Positions 1 to 9,400 of a stretch of 64,000 nt of DNA are shown one piece after another. The notes under the pieces were generated by a model that had not been told where the DNA came from, did not search any database, and saw nothing but the letters and a program-made list of their open reading frames with translations. This DNA is from an uncultured Alphaproteobacteria bacterium (lineage in GTDB: Bacteria; Pseudomonadota; Alphaproteobacteria; RF32; CAG-239). Both the position numbers and the translations under genes were made by a program. The stretch is taken from NCBI GenBank assembly GCA_910584385.1, contig CAJUAK010000003.1:41000-104999 (forward strand), written 5' to 3'. Numbering within the stretch: position 1 is the first letter of the stretch; each line of letters starts with the position of its first letter.

Positions 1-634
1 GCCCGGTGGCCTCTGAAAATTCTTTTAAATTCGGCTTAACAAGCGTAGCGCCTTGGTATTTTGAATAGTCGCAGCCTTTTGGATCGATAATTATTTTTTT
101 ATCCATTTCAGCGCAAACATTAATAATCATCTGTGTCGTTTGAAGCGTCAGCAGTCCCTTGTTATAATCAGAGACAACAACGATATCTGCTTTTTTGACA
201 GCCTGGCGCAATATTTTTTGAAACTTCGGCAAGAGTTCTTCGGAGGCGGGCAAAACTTCTTCCTGGTCAACACGCAGCAAATGGCTGTTTTCCGCAATGA
301 AGCGGGTTTTGACAATAGTCGGATAGTTTGAGAGCTTTATCAAATGGCTGTGTGCTCCTGATTTTGAAAGCTGCCGGGCAACCAAACCGCCATTGCCATC
401 ACTCCCGACAATACCGATAAAGGTGGTTTTGCAGCCAAGAGCGCTTAAATTTGCCACGACATTTCCCGCACCGCCAAGCATATATTTTTCATGGTTAAAT
501 TTTAAAACAGGCACCGGCGCTTCCGGCGATATGCGTTCAACCTTCCCGTAAATAAAGCGGTCAAGCATAATATCCCCGATAACCAAAACCTTAACATTGG
601 AAAAATTATCAATATATGAGGAAAGCTGCGGCAT
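1..634 (-). CDS. hldE: Bifunctional heptose 7-phosphate kinase / adenylyltransferase HldE (kinase domain, partial)
   Basis: The reading frame starts with ATG at 634 and stays open to the window edge, so only about 211 N-terminal residues are seen. It is a PfkB/ribokinase-fold kinase: the N-terminal strand VKVLVIGDIMLDRFIYG, the substrate-binding GGAGNVVANL block and the SDYNKGLLT segment are typical of the HldE/RfaE kinase half, which phosphorylates D-glycero-beta-D-manno-heptose 7-phosphate in the cytoplasm for LPS inner-core synthesis. The catalytic GAGD region and any C-terminal adenylyltransferase domain lie outside the window, so a single-domain HldA-type kinase cannot be excluded. Presence of the gene implies heptose-containing LPS. 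Confidence 0.85.
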   Translation of the reverse strand, partial: MPQLSSYIDNFSNVKVLVIGDIMLDRFIYGKVERISPEAPVPVLKFNHEKYMLGGAGNVVANLSALGCKTTFIGIVGSDGNGGLVARQLSKSGAHSHLIKLSNYPTIVKTRFIAENSHLLRVDQEEVLPASEELLPKFQKILRQAVKKADIVVVSDYNKGLLTLQTTQMIINVCAEMDKKIIIDPKGCDYSKYQGATLVKPNLKEFSEATG

Positions 635-860
635 TATCTTAATTCCCCATACATCACAATATTGCTGAAAAACAACATTCCTACCCTCGTCTTTTTATTT
701 TAAACACTTTGTCAGTATACACATCTGCCACTGTAGTTAAAAGCAAATTACTTTATTTATACCGCACTTTTACGTTTTGACACCACCATAACGGGAGAAA
801 ATAAGATAATTTTGTTTATGAATATTAACCAATTAAGATAAGTGTTTATTTTACGCACAA

Positions 861-884
861 AAAAAGGAAGGCGAAGCCTTCCTT
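861..884 (-). terminator. Rho-independent terminator of the small lipoprotein gene
   Basis: A perfect 9-bp stem (AAGGAAGGC / GCCTTCCTT) with a GAA loop is followed on the minus strand by a run of T. The hairpin begins inside the stop codon of the lipoprotein gene, so the 3' end is very compact. Confidence 0.8.
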
Positions 885-1089
885 AAGTTATCGGGTTTTG
901 GACTTCCAGACTGTCTGGAGGAACATCCACTATTGTCCAGGGCTTGCCTAAACGTATTGCCGAATTCATGCAGTTTCCAATACCGTCCAAGGCGCGTCCG
1001 GTTGAATTCAACGTTCTGCACAATGACTCACAGCTGCTCAACAAGCCAGACAAAATACATAAAATAATCAGATAGAAAATCTTTTTCAT
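883..1089 (-). CDS. Small lipoprotein, unknown function
   Basis: This is a 68-residue protein with an N-terminal lysine pair, a hydrophobic stretch and a lipobox (LLSSC, Cys at residue 20), so it should be lipidated and held in the envelope. The mature part is about 49 residues, has two more cysteines and shows no domain I recognise. The motif layout loosely recalls the entericidin class of small lipoproteins, but I cannot assign it. It has its own promoter (1124-1152) and terminator, so it is a single-gene unit. Confidence 0.65.
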   Translation of the reverse strand: MKKIFYLIILCILSGLLSSCESLCRTLNSTGRALDGIGNCMNSAIRLGKPWTIVDVPPDSLEVQNPIT

Positions 1090-1123
1090 ATCATTGAGGT
1101 TTTAATAATTTTTATTTATCAGG

Positions 1124-1152
1124 ATATTAGCACAATTGTCCCGCTTTGTCAA
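1124..1152 (-). promoter_or_regulatory. Sigma-70 promoter for the small lipoprotein
   Basis: On the minus strand TTGACA (1147-1152) and TAATAT (1124-1129) are separated by 17 bp, 35 bp upstream of the ATG at 1089. Confidence 0.7.
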
Positions 1153-1167
1153 CCTTTGGGGATATGC

Positions 1168-2169
1168 TTATTTAGCCGCAAAGCTTTTGCTTTGCCCGCA
1201 GCCCGTACCGATTGTCCGCCCGATTGAAATTATTTTCCGGGCGATTTCGCTGCGGCAGCAAGCCGGGGAATCGTTAACAGCGACCTTGCCCGGATAAAGC
1301 TCATAAAGCTTGCGATATTCGCCTTCCGTCATATTCGGCATAACCACGTTTGCACCGCCTTGCAAAGCCATAATTCTTCCCTCGGGATGCAAACTTTCCA
1401 TCGCTGTTGTTGCCGGAATATTGATATCCGGCAGCAAAAGGCGCATCACAGCCATCGTTCGCAAAGCCAAGTTCAACGTGCCGCCTGTTTCATTGGCGAG
1501 CGGCGTTTGCGGATGCGGTATAAACGGGCCAATCCCAGCCATATCCACGCCGATTTCTTTTAAAAACAGCAAATCTTCCGCGATTGATTCAATGCTTTGC
1601 CCCGGAAGTCCAACCATAATTCCTGAACCAAGCTCATATCCCAGCCCTTTTATCATCATCAGGCAATCATAACGGTGCTGCCAGCTCATTTTAGGGTCTA
1701 AACGGTGGTACAAATCCTTATCTGTCGTTTCTATGCGCATGAGGTATCTGTCAGCACCGGCCTCTTTAAAGGCTTGGTATTCCTCATAATCCCTTTCGCC
1801 TATGCTCAATGTGATGGCGACATCCAGCTTTTTTACTTCCTTGATGATTTCACACATAACGTTTTTAGAATAATACATGTCTTCGCCCGATTGCATCACA
1901 ATGGTTTTAAAACCGATATCCGCCGCTTTTTTTGCCATGCCTATAAGTTCTTCAGGCGCCATGCGGTAACGCTTAACCTCATGATTTCCGTTACGGATGC
2001 CGCAATAAAGGCAATTATTGCGGCAGATATTCGAAAATTCTATCAAACCGCGCAAATGGACCTCATCGCCCACATGGGTGCGGCGCACATCATCTGCCAA
2101 ATGCAGCAGCTCTTCCTGATTTGCCTCATCTGACAACAAACGAACAATTTTATTCTTACCCAGTTCCAT
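1168..2169 (-). CDS. hydE: [FeFe]-hydrogenase H-cluster maturase HydE (radical SAM)
   Basis: A 333-residue radical SAM enzyme. The CX3CX2C cluster motif is Cys49-Cys53-Cys56 within the stretch IEFSNICRNNCLYCGIR, which is characteristic of HydE. The rest follows the family: a conserved MQSGED segment, GSGIMVGLPGQ, and GPFIPHPQTPL. HydE makes part of the diiron subcluster of [FeFe]-hydrogenase together with HydF and HydG, neither of which is in the window. The gene follows ybaK with only 3 bp between them, so the two are probably co-transcribed. PylB and BioB are relatives, but the overall motif pattern and length fit HydE better. Confidence 0.85.
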   Translation of the reverse strand: MELGKNKIVRLLSDEANQEELLHLADDVRRTHVGDEVHLRGLIEFSNICRNNCLYCGIRNGNHEVKRYRMAPEELIGMAKKAADIGFKTIVMQSGEDMYYSKNVMCEIIKEVKKLDVAITLSIGERDYEEYQAFKEAGADRYLMRIETTDKDLYHRLDPKMSWQHRYDCLMMIKGLGYELGSGIMVGLPGQSIESIAEDLLFLKEIGVDMAGIGPFIPHPQTPLANETGGTLNLALRTMAVMRLLLPDINIPATTAMESLHPEGRIMALQGGANVVMPNMTEGEYRKLYELYPGKVAVNDSPACCRSEIARKIISIGRTIGTGCGQSKSFAAK

Positions 2170-2172
2170 TAA

Positions 2173-2646
2173 TCAACCCCGTTTTTCAAGAATAATATCT
2201 GCTTGCACAACCGGCACGACCTGAAGCAGCGCAGCCAGCGGCATCTCCACTTGCAAACCGATGCGCCCGCCGCTGAATATAATTTTCGGAAATTCTGAAG
2301 CGGTTTTATGGATAACGGTCTTAAACTGCTTTTTCATGCCTATCGGCGAACACCCACCGTGGATATAGCCTGTCAGCGGAAGAAGCTCTTTTGACTTGAC
2401 CATCTCAACAGACTTTTCTTTTACCGCCAAAGCGGCTTTTTTCAAATCCAACTCCTGATTGACCGGAAGCATAAACACATAGTGCTGCCCGGATTTTGCA
2501 ACGGTTACGAGCGTTTTGAACACCTGATTGGGATTTTCGCCCAGCCGGATGGCTATTTCTTCGCCATTCGTCAGCTGCTCGTATTCATAAATTTTATAAT
2601 TTACCTTATGCTTGTCCAGCATGCGCATTGCATTTGTTTTATCCAT
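2173..2646 (-). CDS. ybaK: Cys-tRNA(Pro)/Cys-tRNA deacylase YbaK
   Basis: A 157-residue protein of the YbaK/EbsC (INS-like editing domain) family, full length for the family. It hydrolyses mischarged Cys-tRNA(Pro) in trans to prolyl-tRNA synthetase. Visible hallmarks are the catalytic lysine in QVFKTLV (Lys44), the GGCSPIGMKK segment and the C-terminal FSGGRIGLQ block. A strong Shine-Dalgarno (GGAGG) precedes the ATG at 2646. It shares an operon with hydE, but I see no functional link between the two. Confidence 0.9.
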   Translation of the reverse strand: MDKTNAMRMLDKHKVNYKIYEYEQLTNGEEIAIRLGENPNQVFKTLVTVAKSGQHYVFMLPVNQELDLKKAALAVKEKSVEMVKSKELLPLTGYIHGGCSPIGMKKQFKTVIHKTASEFPKIIFSGGRIGLQVEMPLAALLQVVPVVQADIILEKRG

Positions 2647-2661
2647 TTTTCCTCCGTTTTC

Positions 2662-2689
2662 AAAATATCACTGCGCTGCCTATTGTCAA
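2662..2689 (-). promoter_or_regulatory. Promoter for ybaK-hydE
   Basis: TTGACA (minus strand, 2684-2689) and TATTTT (2662-2667) with a 16-bp spacer, just upstream of the ybaK ribosome binding site. Confidence 0.55.
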
Positions 2690-2727
2690 TCCATTTCCCT
2701 GAAATAATAAACTGTGGCAGGCAATGT

Positions 2728-2756
2728 TTGACAATTTGCGTAAAGTGTAATACAAA
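2728..2756 (+). promoter_or_regulatory. Promoter for the envelope glycan operon
   Basis: TTGACA (2728-2733) and TACAAA (2751-2756) spaced 17 bp, 36 bp before the ATG at 2793. The -10 box is a weak match, and the promoter is divergent from that of ybaK. Confidence 0.5.
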
Positions 2757-2792
2757 TATCCGCATATTGTTAAATTTTCAGATGGAGCCGCC

Positions 2793-4229
2793 ATGAAAAA
2801 ATCCTGGTATAAATTTTTAGGCATTCACTTTATTCTTTGGAGCATTATTCCCCTATTGCGCGGCAGCCTGCCCATGGACAGCATTGAAGCAATTGTCTGG
2901 GGACAAATCGGCGGGCTGGGAACAAATAAGCACCCGACATTTTCAGGGTTTCCCGCAGATTTCTTTTATTGGCTTTCCGGCGGCAGCGACTGGGCAATTT
3001 ATGCCTTGAGCCAACTCTTTATTTTGCTTGGTTTTATTTATATTTTCCGTTTGGCAAAACTTTTTCTCAACGAAACAAAAGCCATTCTTTCCGTTATGCT
3101 TTTGGAAGGCGTTATCTATTATGGCTTTGCTTCTGCGGAATATAACGTAAATATTGTTTCTTTGGCACTTTGGCCGATGGCTTCCTTCTATTTCTGCCGC
3201 GCAGTATTGGAAGGGCGCAAAGCGGACTGGGCATGGTTTGGATTGGCCGCCGGCGCCAACTTATGGAATAAGTATGTCAGCGGCATTCTCTTCCTGGCTA
3301 TGGCAATGTATCTCCTCTTTACAAGAAACGGGCGCAAGCAGCTTAAATCTTTCGGGCCTTATTGCAGCGCGGCCATTGCGGCTGTTGTTATCGCACCCCA
3401 TGTTTATTGGCTTTACAAGCATGATTTCTTTGTTATTTCATACTTTATGAGCCGAAGCGGCGAAAGCGGCGCTTGGTACGGGCATTTGCTCTACCCCTTG
3501 AAATTTATACTAGCCCAGCTCGCTGCCGGAGCTTTGGCATTTATCATCTTCTTTGTTGCTTTCTTTGGCGCAAAAAAACAAAAAAACACCATGAGCCATC
3601 AGAAAAACCAATTGCTTTTCTATTTGGGAATTTTACCGCTCATTTTGTTTGCGGGAACAGCGCTTATAAGCGGTTCTCCCCTTAAAAGCATGTGGGGTTC
3701 GCCGCTTCTCTATATGCTTGGCATTTTACTTTTTGCCGGCTTTAATTTTGAGCTTAAAGAAAACACCGTTAATAAAGCCATTCGCGGCGTTTATGCCTCT
3801 ATGGCTTTGCTTGGCTTTGCCGCAGCAATGGTTTATTTTTTGAATAAAAGCGAAAAAATGCATTTTCCCAGAAATGATTTTGCTTATCAGGTTATGGAAA
3901 AGTGGAAAGCAGAAACAAATAATGCACCGTTGCCTTATACGGGCGGCGAAATCTGGTATGCGGCAAACCTTTCCTTGACGAGCCCCGACCATCCTTTTGT
4001 TATCTTGGACACTAACTTGAAAAACAACCCCTGGGTGGCGGATAAGGACCTTTATGCGAAAGGCGCCGTCATTTTTGTGGGACGCCCGGATGACTACGCC
4101 AGCGCCCACCAAAAATATCTGGCTGTTTCTCCGTTATTTTCTCAAAATATTACTTTTAAAAACCGGATTGGAAAATCCAAAAGCAAAAATGTTTACTTCT
4201 TTATTATCTATCCGGGAGGAGGTTTCTAA
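2793..4229 (+). CDS. GT39/ArnT-like membrane glycosyltransferase
   Basis: A 478-residue polytopic membrane protein with about ten hydrophobic segments followed by a soluble C-terminal periplasmic part. After the first membrane segment comes the conserved acidic residue of the first periplasmic loop (LPMDSIEA), as in protein O-mannosyltransferases and ArnT. Such enzymes take a sugar from a polyprenyl-phosphate donor on the periplasmic side and place it on lipid A or a glycan. Its stop overlaps the start of the next gene, a GT2 that would make the lipid-linked donor. With the deacetylase and GtrA protein downstream it looks like the FlmK/LgmB member of an amino-sugar lipid A modification operon. 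The acceptor is an inference. Confidence 0.75.
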   Translation: MKKSWYKFLGIHFILWSIIPLLRGSLPMDSIEAIVWGQIGGLGTNKHPTFSGFPADFFYWLSGGSDWAIYALSQLFILLGFIYIFRLAKLFLNETKAILSVMLLEGVIYYGFASAEYNVNIVSLALWPMASFYFCRAVLEGRKADWAWFGLAAGANLWNKYVSGILFLAMAMYLLFTRNGRKQLKSFGPYCSAAIAAVVIAPHVYWLYKHDFFVISYFMSRSGESGAWYGHLLYPLKFILAQLAAGALAFIIFFVAFFGAKKQKNTMSHQKNQLLFYLGILPLILFAGTALISGSPLKSMWGSPLLYMLGILLFAGFNFELKENTVNKAIRGVYASMALLGFAAAMVYFLNKSEKMHFPRNDFAYQVMEKWKAETNNAPLPYTGGEIWYAANLSLTSPDHPFVILDTNLKNNPWVADKDLYAKGAVIFVGRPDDYASAHQKYLAVSPLFSQNITFKNRIGKSKSKNVYFFIIYPGGGF

Positions 4230-5194
4230 TGGCAAAAGAAAAGTTAAGCATTGTTGTTTCTGCTTACAACGAAGAGGCTAATATTGCCGCTTTATATAAA
4301 GAATTGCAAAAAACAATAAAGAAACTTCCCTTGAAAAAGGTTGAAATCATTTTTGTAAATGACGGCAGTTCCGATAAAACCTATGAAGAATGCCTGAAAT
4401 TGCAAAAAAAAGACGCTTCTGTTAAAATTGTTAACTTCCAACGCAATTTCGGACATGAGATTGCTATGACAGCCGGCATGGATTATGCCAAAGGGGATGC
4501 CGTTGTCTTTATGGATGCCGATTTGCAGCATCCGCCGGCATATATTGAACAAATGGTAAAAGCTTGGCAGGAAGGTTCTGAAATTGTTCTAACCAAAAGG
4601 GTAGACAATCTTTCGACATCAAAACTCTATAAATTTATGGCTGCTTCCTTTTATAAAATATTAAATATGCTTTCGGATACGCATATTCCTGAAAAAATGC
4701 CGGATTTTCGGCTTCTTGACCGTAAATATGTGGAATTTTTGAAAAACTTTAACGAACATGACCGCCTTTTCCGCGGATTGCTCAGTTGGGCCATGCCCCG
4801 GGACAAAGTAACCGTATTGGATTTTGTGGCACCGGAACGTTTTGCCGGGGAATCTAAATATAATTTTGCCAAGAGCCTGCAATTGGCATTAAACAGCATT
4901 GTGCAGTTTTCAGTCAAGCCTTTGCGATTTTCAATTTATCTGGGAATTTTGACCGCGATGCTTGCCGGATTGCTTGGCATTTATGTGATTGCCGAACACT
5001 TCATTTTAAATAAGCCCACCCCTGGCTATGCTACAATTATGACAACCATTATTTTCATCGGTTCTATCCAATTAATCATGCTGGGGATTATTGGCGAGTA
5101 TATTGGCAAAATCCATATGGAAGTTAAAAACCGCCCGCTTTATTTGGCTGAATTTATTGAGAAAGAAGAAAAAGATGCTCAAAAAAATCATTAA
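4229..5194 (+). CDS. GT2 polyprenyl-phosphate glycosyltransferase (GtrB/ArnC/FlmF-like)
   Basis: A 321-residue protein with an N-terminal GT-A domain: SIVVSAYNEEANI at the start, NDGSSDK at 44-50 and the metal-binding DADLQ at 96-100. Two C-terminal membrane segments follow (about 235-257 and 268-292), the dolichol-phosphate-mannose-synthase/GtrB layout. It should transfer a nucleotide-activated sugar to undecaprenyl phosphate on the cytoplasmic face. Start and stop overlap both neighbours (ATGG shared with the upstream stop, 20-nt overlap downstream), so translation is probably coupled. By context the sugar is likely an N-acetylated hexosamine that the next gene product deacetylates. Confidence 0.85.
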   Translation: MAKEKLSIVVSAYNEEANIAALYKELQKTIKKLPLKKVEIIFVNDGSSDKTYEECLKLQKKDASVKIVNFQRNFGHEIAMTAGMDYAKGDAVVFMDADLQHPPAYIEQMVKAWQEGSEIVLTKRVDNLSTSKLYKFMAASFYKILNMLSDTHIPEKMPDFRLLDRKYVEFLKNFNEHDRLFRGLLSWAMPRDKVTVLDFVAPERFAGESKYNFAKSLQLALNSIVQFSVKPLRFSIYLGILTAMLAGLLGIYVIAEHFILNKPTPGYATIMTTIIFIGSIQLIMLGIIGEYIGKIHMEVKNRPLYLAEFIEKEEKDAQKNH

Positions 5195-6011
5195 TGCCGA
5201 CGATTTTGGGATTTCTCCCGGCGTCAACACCGCAATCGCCGAGGCTTATAAAGACGGTATTTTAAATTCGACCAGCATTATGATTAATTTAAAATATGTC
5301 AATCACGCCTTGCATCTGGCACAATCTATGCCAAACTTGAATATCGGGCTGCATATAAACCTGACAAACGAAACGCCGCTTTCTCCGGCAGAGGAACTTC
5401 CGCTATTAGTAAACGAAAACGGCAAGTTTAAAAATGGCTTTGTTAATTTGCTCTTGCTTTCTTTCCTTAAGCCGCAAGAGTTGCGCAAACAGGCAGAAAT
5501 AGAAATCCGCCGGCAAATAGAGCTTGCGAAAACAATGGGAATTAACCTTTCCCATATTGACAGCCACCGCCATATCCATATGATTCCGCTCTTGTTTGAC
5601 GTGGTAAAAAAATTGGCAGAAGAATATCAAATTCCCCGCATCCGGGTTGTTAACGAAAATATATTCAACACCTTACGGCATAATTGGAGTTTTGATTTTC
5701 TGTTTGACGGCGGGCTCATTAAATATATGATTTTAAGGATGCTGGCTTTTTACAACAGATACCCCAGCGATACTTATTTTTACACCATTCTCTACACCTG
5801 CAAAATCGGACGCAATCGTTTTAACAAACTAAAAATCCCTGCAAAATACAAAGCAATTGAAGTGGGAATCCATCCCGGACACCCGGATATTGACCGCAAT
5901 TACGGAAAGGACATCTTTGACAATAACCTTTTGAACCATTTCCGGGAAATTGAATTTAATACGGTGATGGATAAAAATATCCTAAACGAGATTGTTGAGA
6001 ATGATCGTTAA
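5175..6011 (+). CDS. YdjC/ChbG-family carbohydrate deacetylase (NaxD/LgmC/HpnK-like)
   Basis: A 278-residue YdjC-fold protein. The ATG at 5175 is chosen because the family motif NADDFG follows directly (Asp9-Asp10) and an AAGAAG-type ribosome site lies before it. The other metal and catalytic sites are GLHINLT (His60) and SHIDSHRHIHM (His131, His133, His135). Family members remove N-acetyl groups from chitobiose, from N-acetylglucosaminyl hopanoids (HpnK) or from undecaprenyl-phosphate-HexNAc (NaxD). No hopanoid gene is near, and the neighbours are a GT2, a GT39 and a GtrA protein, so the NaxD-type role on the lipid-linked sugar is the best fit. Confidence 0.8.
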   Translation: MLKKIINADDFGISPGVNTAIAEAYKDGILNSTSIMINLKYVNHALHLAQSMPNLNIGLHINLTNETPLSPAEELPLLVNENGKFKNGFVNLLLLSFLKPQELRKQAEIEIRRQIELAKTMGINLSHIDSHRHIHMIPLLFDVVKKLAEEYQIPRIRVVNENIFNTLRHNWSFDFLFDGGLIKYMILRMLAFYNRYPSDTYFYTILYTCKIGRNRFNKLKIPAKYKAIEVGIHPGHPDIDRNYGKDIFDNNLLNHFREIEFNTVMDKNILNEIVENDR

Positions 6012-6417
6012 ATCTTATCTGTTTTTAGAAAAAATCTGGTTTCGTTTTAACCAAAAAATCCGTTTTATACTCGTGGGCGGGTTTAACACGGTTTTGGCAT
6101 ATTGCTTGTTTGCCGGACTGTATCAATTTGCCGGGCTGAATTATAACCTGGCATTAATTACGCAAAACATCATCACAATCAATGTTTCATTTTTGACTAT
6201 GCGTTATTATGTTTTTCAGAGCCATGGCATTTTCTGGCGAGAATATGTGAAAACCTTCAGCGTTTATATCGGCATGTATTTTTTAAATGCTTTTGTTTTA
6301 AATTTATTGGTCATCGTTTTAAAACTTCCGCCTTTAATTGCCCAAGCTGTTTATTTAACGGTTTCCACCATCACAACTTATCTGCTGCATAAATATTTTT
6401 CTTTTCGTCGGCCGTAA
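6001..6417 (+). CDS. GtrA-family membrane protein (putative lipid-linked sugar flippase)
   Basis: About 138 residues starting at the ATG at 6001, which overlaps the previous stop by 11 nt. It has four hydrophobic segments, an FRFILVGGFNTVLAY start and a C-terminal YLLHKYFSF, the usual GtrA signature. GtrA proteins are thought to flip undecaprenyl-phosphate sugars to the periplasmic side. It ends the four-gene operon and stops 2 bp before the stop codon of the convergent giant gene. Confidence 0.85.
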   Translation: MIVKSYLFLEKIWFRFNQKIRFILVGGFNTVLAYCLFAGLYQFAGLNYNLALITQNIITINVSFLTMRYYVFQSHGIFWREYVKTFSVYIGMYFLNAFVLNLLVIVLKLPPLIAQAVYLTVSTITTYLLHKYFSFRRP

Positions 6418-6419
6418 GC

Positions 6420-9400
6420 TTATAAACAAGTGATATATTTATACTCGCCGTTTACTGCACCAACCAATGCTGCTTGTCCCGGGCATTTGTCTTCCGAATA
6501 AGACATTGCATCAACTTTGCAGTATTTTCCTTTGTTTTCCTTGGTCTTCTTATCTTCACAGATATCTGCCGTATCCTGAACCAAGAGCGGTCCGCAGCTG
6601 TCTCCATAGAAGGTATAGTTGCCTTCTTCATTTGGCGTGCTTGAGCGGCGATAGCATCTAAGCGTGCCTTCTTTTAATTCGGTCGTATCATTTCTCATAT
6701 TCTTACAAGACGATTCTGTTTTATCATATGCCGCCGGACAATTGCAGGCACTATAACGCGTTACATTCATTGAGCCATTTTTAACGCTAAATACTTTTGA
6801 GCCTGATAATTCATAGGGTTCCTTACAATTATCTTCCGTATAAGGATATTGATTCAGCATATCTTTACCGATAGCACATTTATATAATGACTGGTATGTG
6901 CAATTTTTGGTACAGCTTACCCAATTATCCGCAAATTCACAATTATTCTCAACTTCTGCCAATGAATAAGGGTAAGTACATTGCCCATTATCAACACAGG
7001 GACAAGAGCCATTTGTATATTTTTTTGTTCCATTACCGTTTTCACTACAGAAATCTGCCCCGGGCTGTATGTTGTCAGAACATGTCACTGTATATTTGCT
7101 GGAACAGCTGCATTTTTCATAAAGAGTTACTTCCTTGCCGTCAATGCTTGTCGTACAACCATTTCCTAACGAATATTTCGCCGCATTTTCCGCCGTATCT
7201 CCGGGATCTGTGCCATCACATTTATATTTGAAAGTTTCTCCGCAAGAACAGCTGCTGTATTTTGGCGTTACGACCTTATTTACTCCGTTATAGGTAATTT
7301 GTTCGCAAACGGCTTTACTGTCGCTTGGCGTTGTATCGCAAGTTTTATTAAATTCCGAAAGGCATTTGCAGCCTTTATAAAAACTTTTTTTAGTGCCGCT
7401 GCTGTCCTGGCTTTCACAATAATCATCTGCAGAATCTGGTATCTGCCCATTGCCATCACAAGTTTCTCTATATGCGCTTTCGCAAGTACAGCTTGCATAA
7501 ACCGTTCTGCCAGAGCTTCCATCCGCATTTAACGGCGTGCATGCTGTTTCTTTTTCCGTATTTGCTGGGCATTGCAGATAGCTAACCGGGCAACGGCATT
7601 CTTTAAAGAGTTTGTTACCCATCGAATCTATACACCAATCCGTTCCCAAGGCGTCAGCATTGTATCCGGAACAGGTATATTTATAACCGTTTGATTTACA
7701 ATCTGACGTATCTTGGCATTCAGCGTATTTTATGCTTCCGTCTGCCGATGTACAACTTCTCCCTTTACCAACCTGCTGTGCATTGCAGGTTTTAAATATA
7801 TTTTCCTCATCTTCCGAGCAATCAGCATTACCAACACATTTGCTGTATAAAGTCCCTTTTTCAGAATCATAACAAGATGTTGCATCTTCTGCCGGAGATG
7901 TTGACGAGCAGGAACTGTAATTTGAAGGGCAACGGCATTTATAATTAACATTGCCCTCTGCTGTCAGGCAAGGCGCATATTTTTCCTGATTATCTGCACA
8001 AGCTTCACGATGTTTATCGGTGCATGAGGCTGCCGGAACAGTACAAGATTGGTAATAAGAAACGCCGTTTAATACGCAGGCACTGCCAACCCCGACTTCT
8101 TTGTCTTTGCAGATTTTATTGTAACCAGAAGCACAAGTGCATTTTTCAAAATAAGCCTGTCCGTTGCGCGTGCACATATTAACGCCAACCTGTAACGGAT
8201 CGTTGCAAACCTCAGCCTCACCGTTGCGGCATTCGTTTTTGCTTACGCAAGATTGGTAATAATTATCGCCATCCAAGCTGCAAGGTTTGCCAACGCCAAT
8301 CAAATCTCCCGAGCATTTTACCCATCCGTCCGGACACTTGCATGATTTATAATTAACAACATTTCCCTGATTATCCTGGCAGCCGTTAACGCCTTCCTGA
8401 AAATCGCCCAGGCATTGCTTTACATGCTGCCAATCGCAATCACTCTCTTTGCATTGGTAATAACGCCCACCGCAGCCATTGTCTTTAACTATTCCGGTCG
8501 GTTTTAATCCTGATGGACAACCATAATAGTAGTCTGTCCAGTTCTCAGGGAGGGGATCGGGTGCACATTCGCAACTGCGGTATTTTCCTTGGCAAGGTGT
8601 TCCGACACCCCGGAATCTCTCGCCATCGCAAAGCTGATTATATTCTTCAGGGCAACTACAAAAGGCATAATATGCCGTATTTGATCTTGTTCCATCCGCA
8701 TTAAACGGGCGGCAAGATCCTCCGGAAACCACACCATCCGTACATTGCTGGCATTTTCCTTTGCCCGCAGGACAGTCATCGCCGGCAACGGTAGATCCGG
8801 AAGTATAAATGTAGCTCGGATGACATTCACATCCCGTATATTTTCCGCCGCATTGTTTTCCGGTCAAGATCATACGGATAGGACAATTTTCTTCATCATA
8901 AATATACTCTCTTCCCGGTTTGCAAATGCAGTTATACCGTTCGTTCCCTTGAGGATCTACACACAAGTGGGGTTCTGCTCCCTCGCCCAGCCTGTTGACA
9001 CATTCTTCCGCTGTTCGGGTAGTATCCGGTCCGCAGGCTTCAAGCGGAGCACGCTCGCAAAATTGATATAACTTTGTTTCATTTTTGAGGCAATATGGCG
9101 GATTCCCGTTAGGAACAGCTAAAGGATAAATGCATTCAGTTTTGTAAACTGAAGTATCACATTGGCATTCATATTTTTTCTCGCCATGAAGCGAACAAAC
9201 GACCGGTACGGAAGCTGTTCCGGCGATGTCTTTGCATCCCTCTTCATTATCAGATAACAGGGCTCCGTTGCTGCAAGGCCTGTAAATACAAGAAGCATAT
9301 AATAACTTGCCACTATCAAGCTTACAATATTCTTCAACGCTTTCAGGAACCATGCTTTGTGCATAGCAATCTTGAACAACTTGTCCATCCCAATGATCTT

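Noticed and set aside
777..812. TTGACA followed by a weak -10-like AT stretch on the plus strand
   Set aside because: No plus-strand gene follows; the nearby genes are both on the minus strand.
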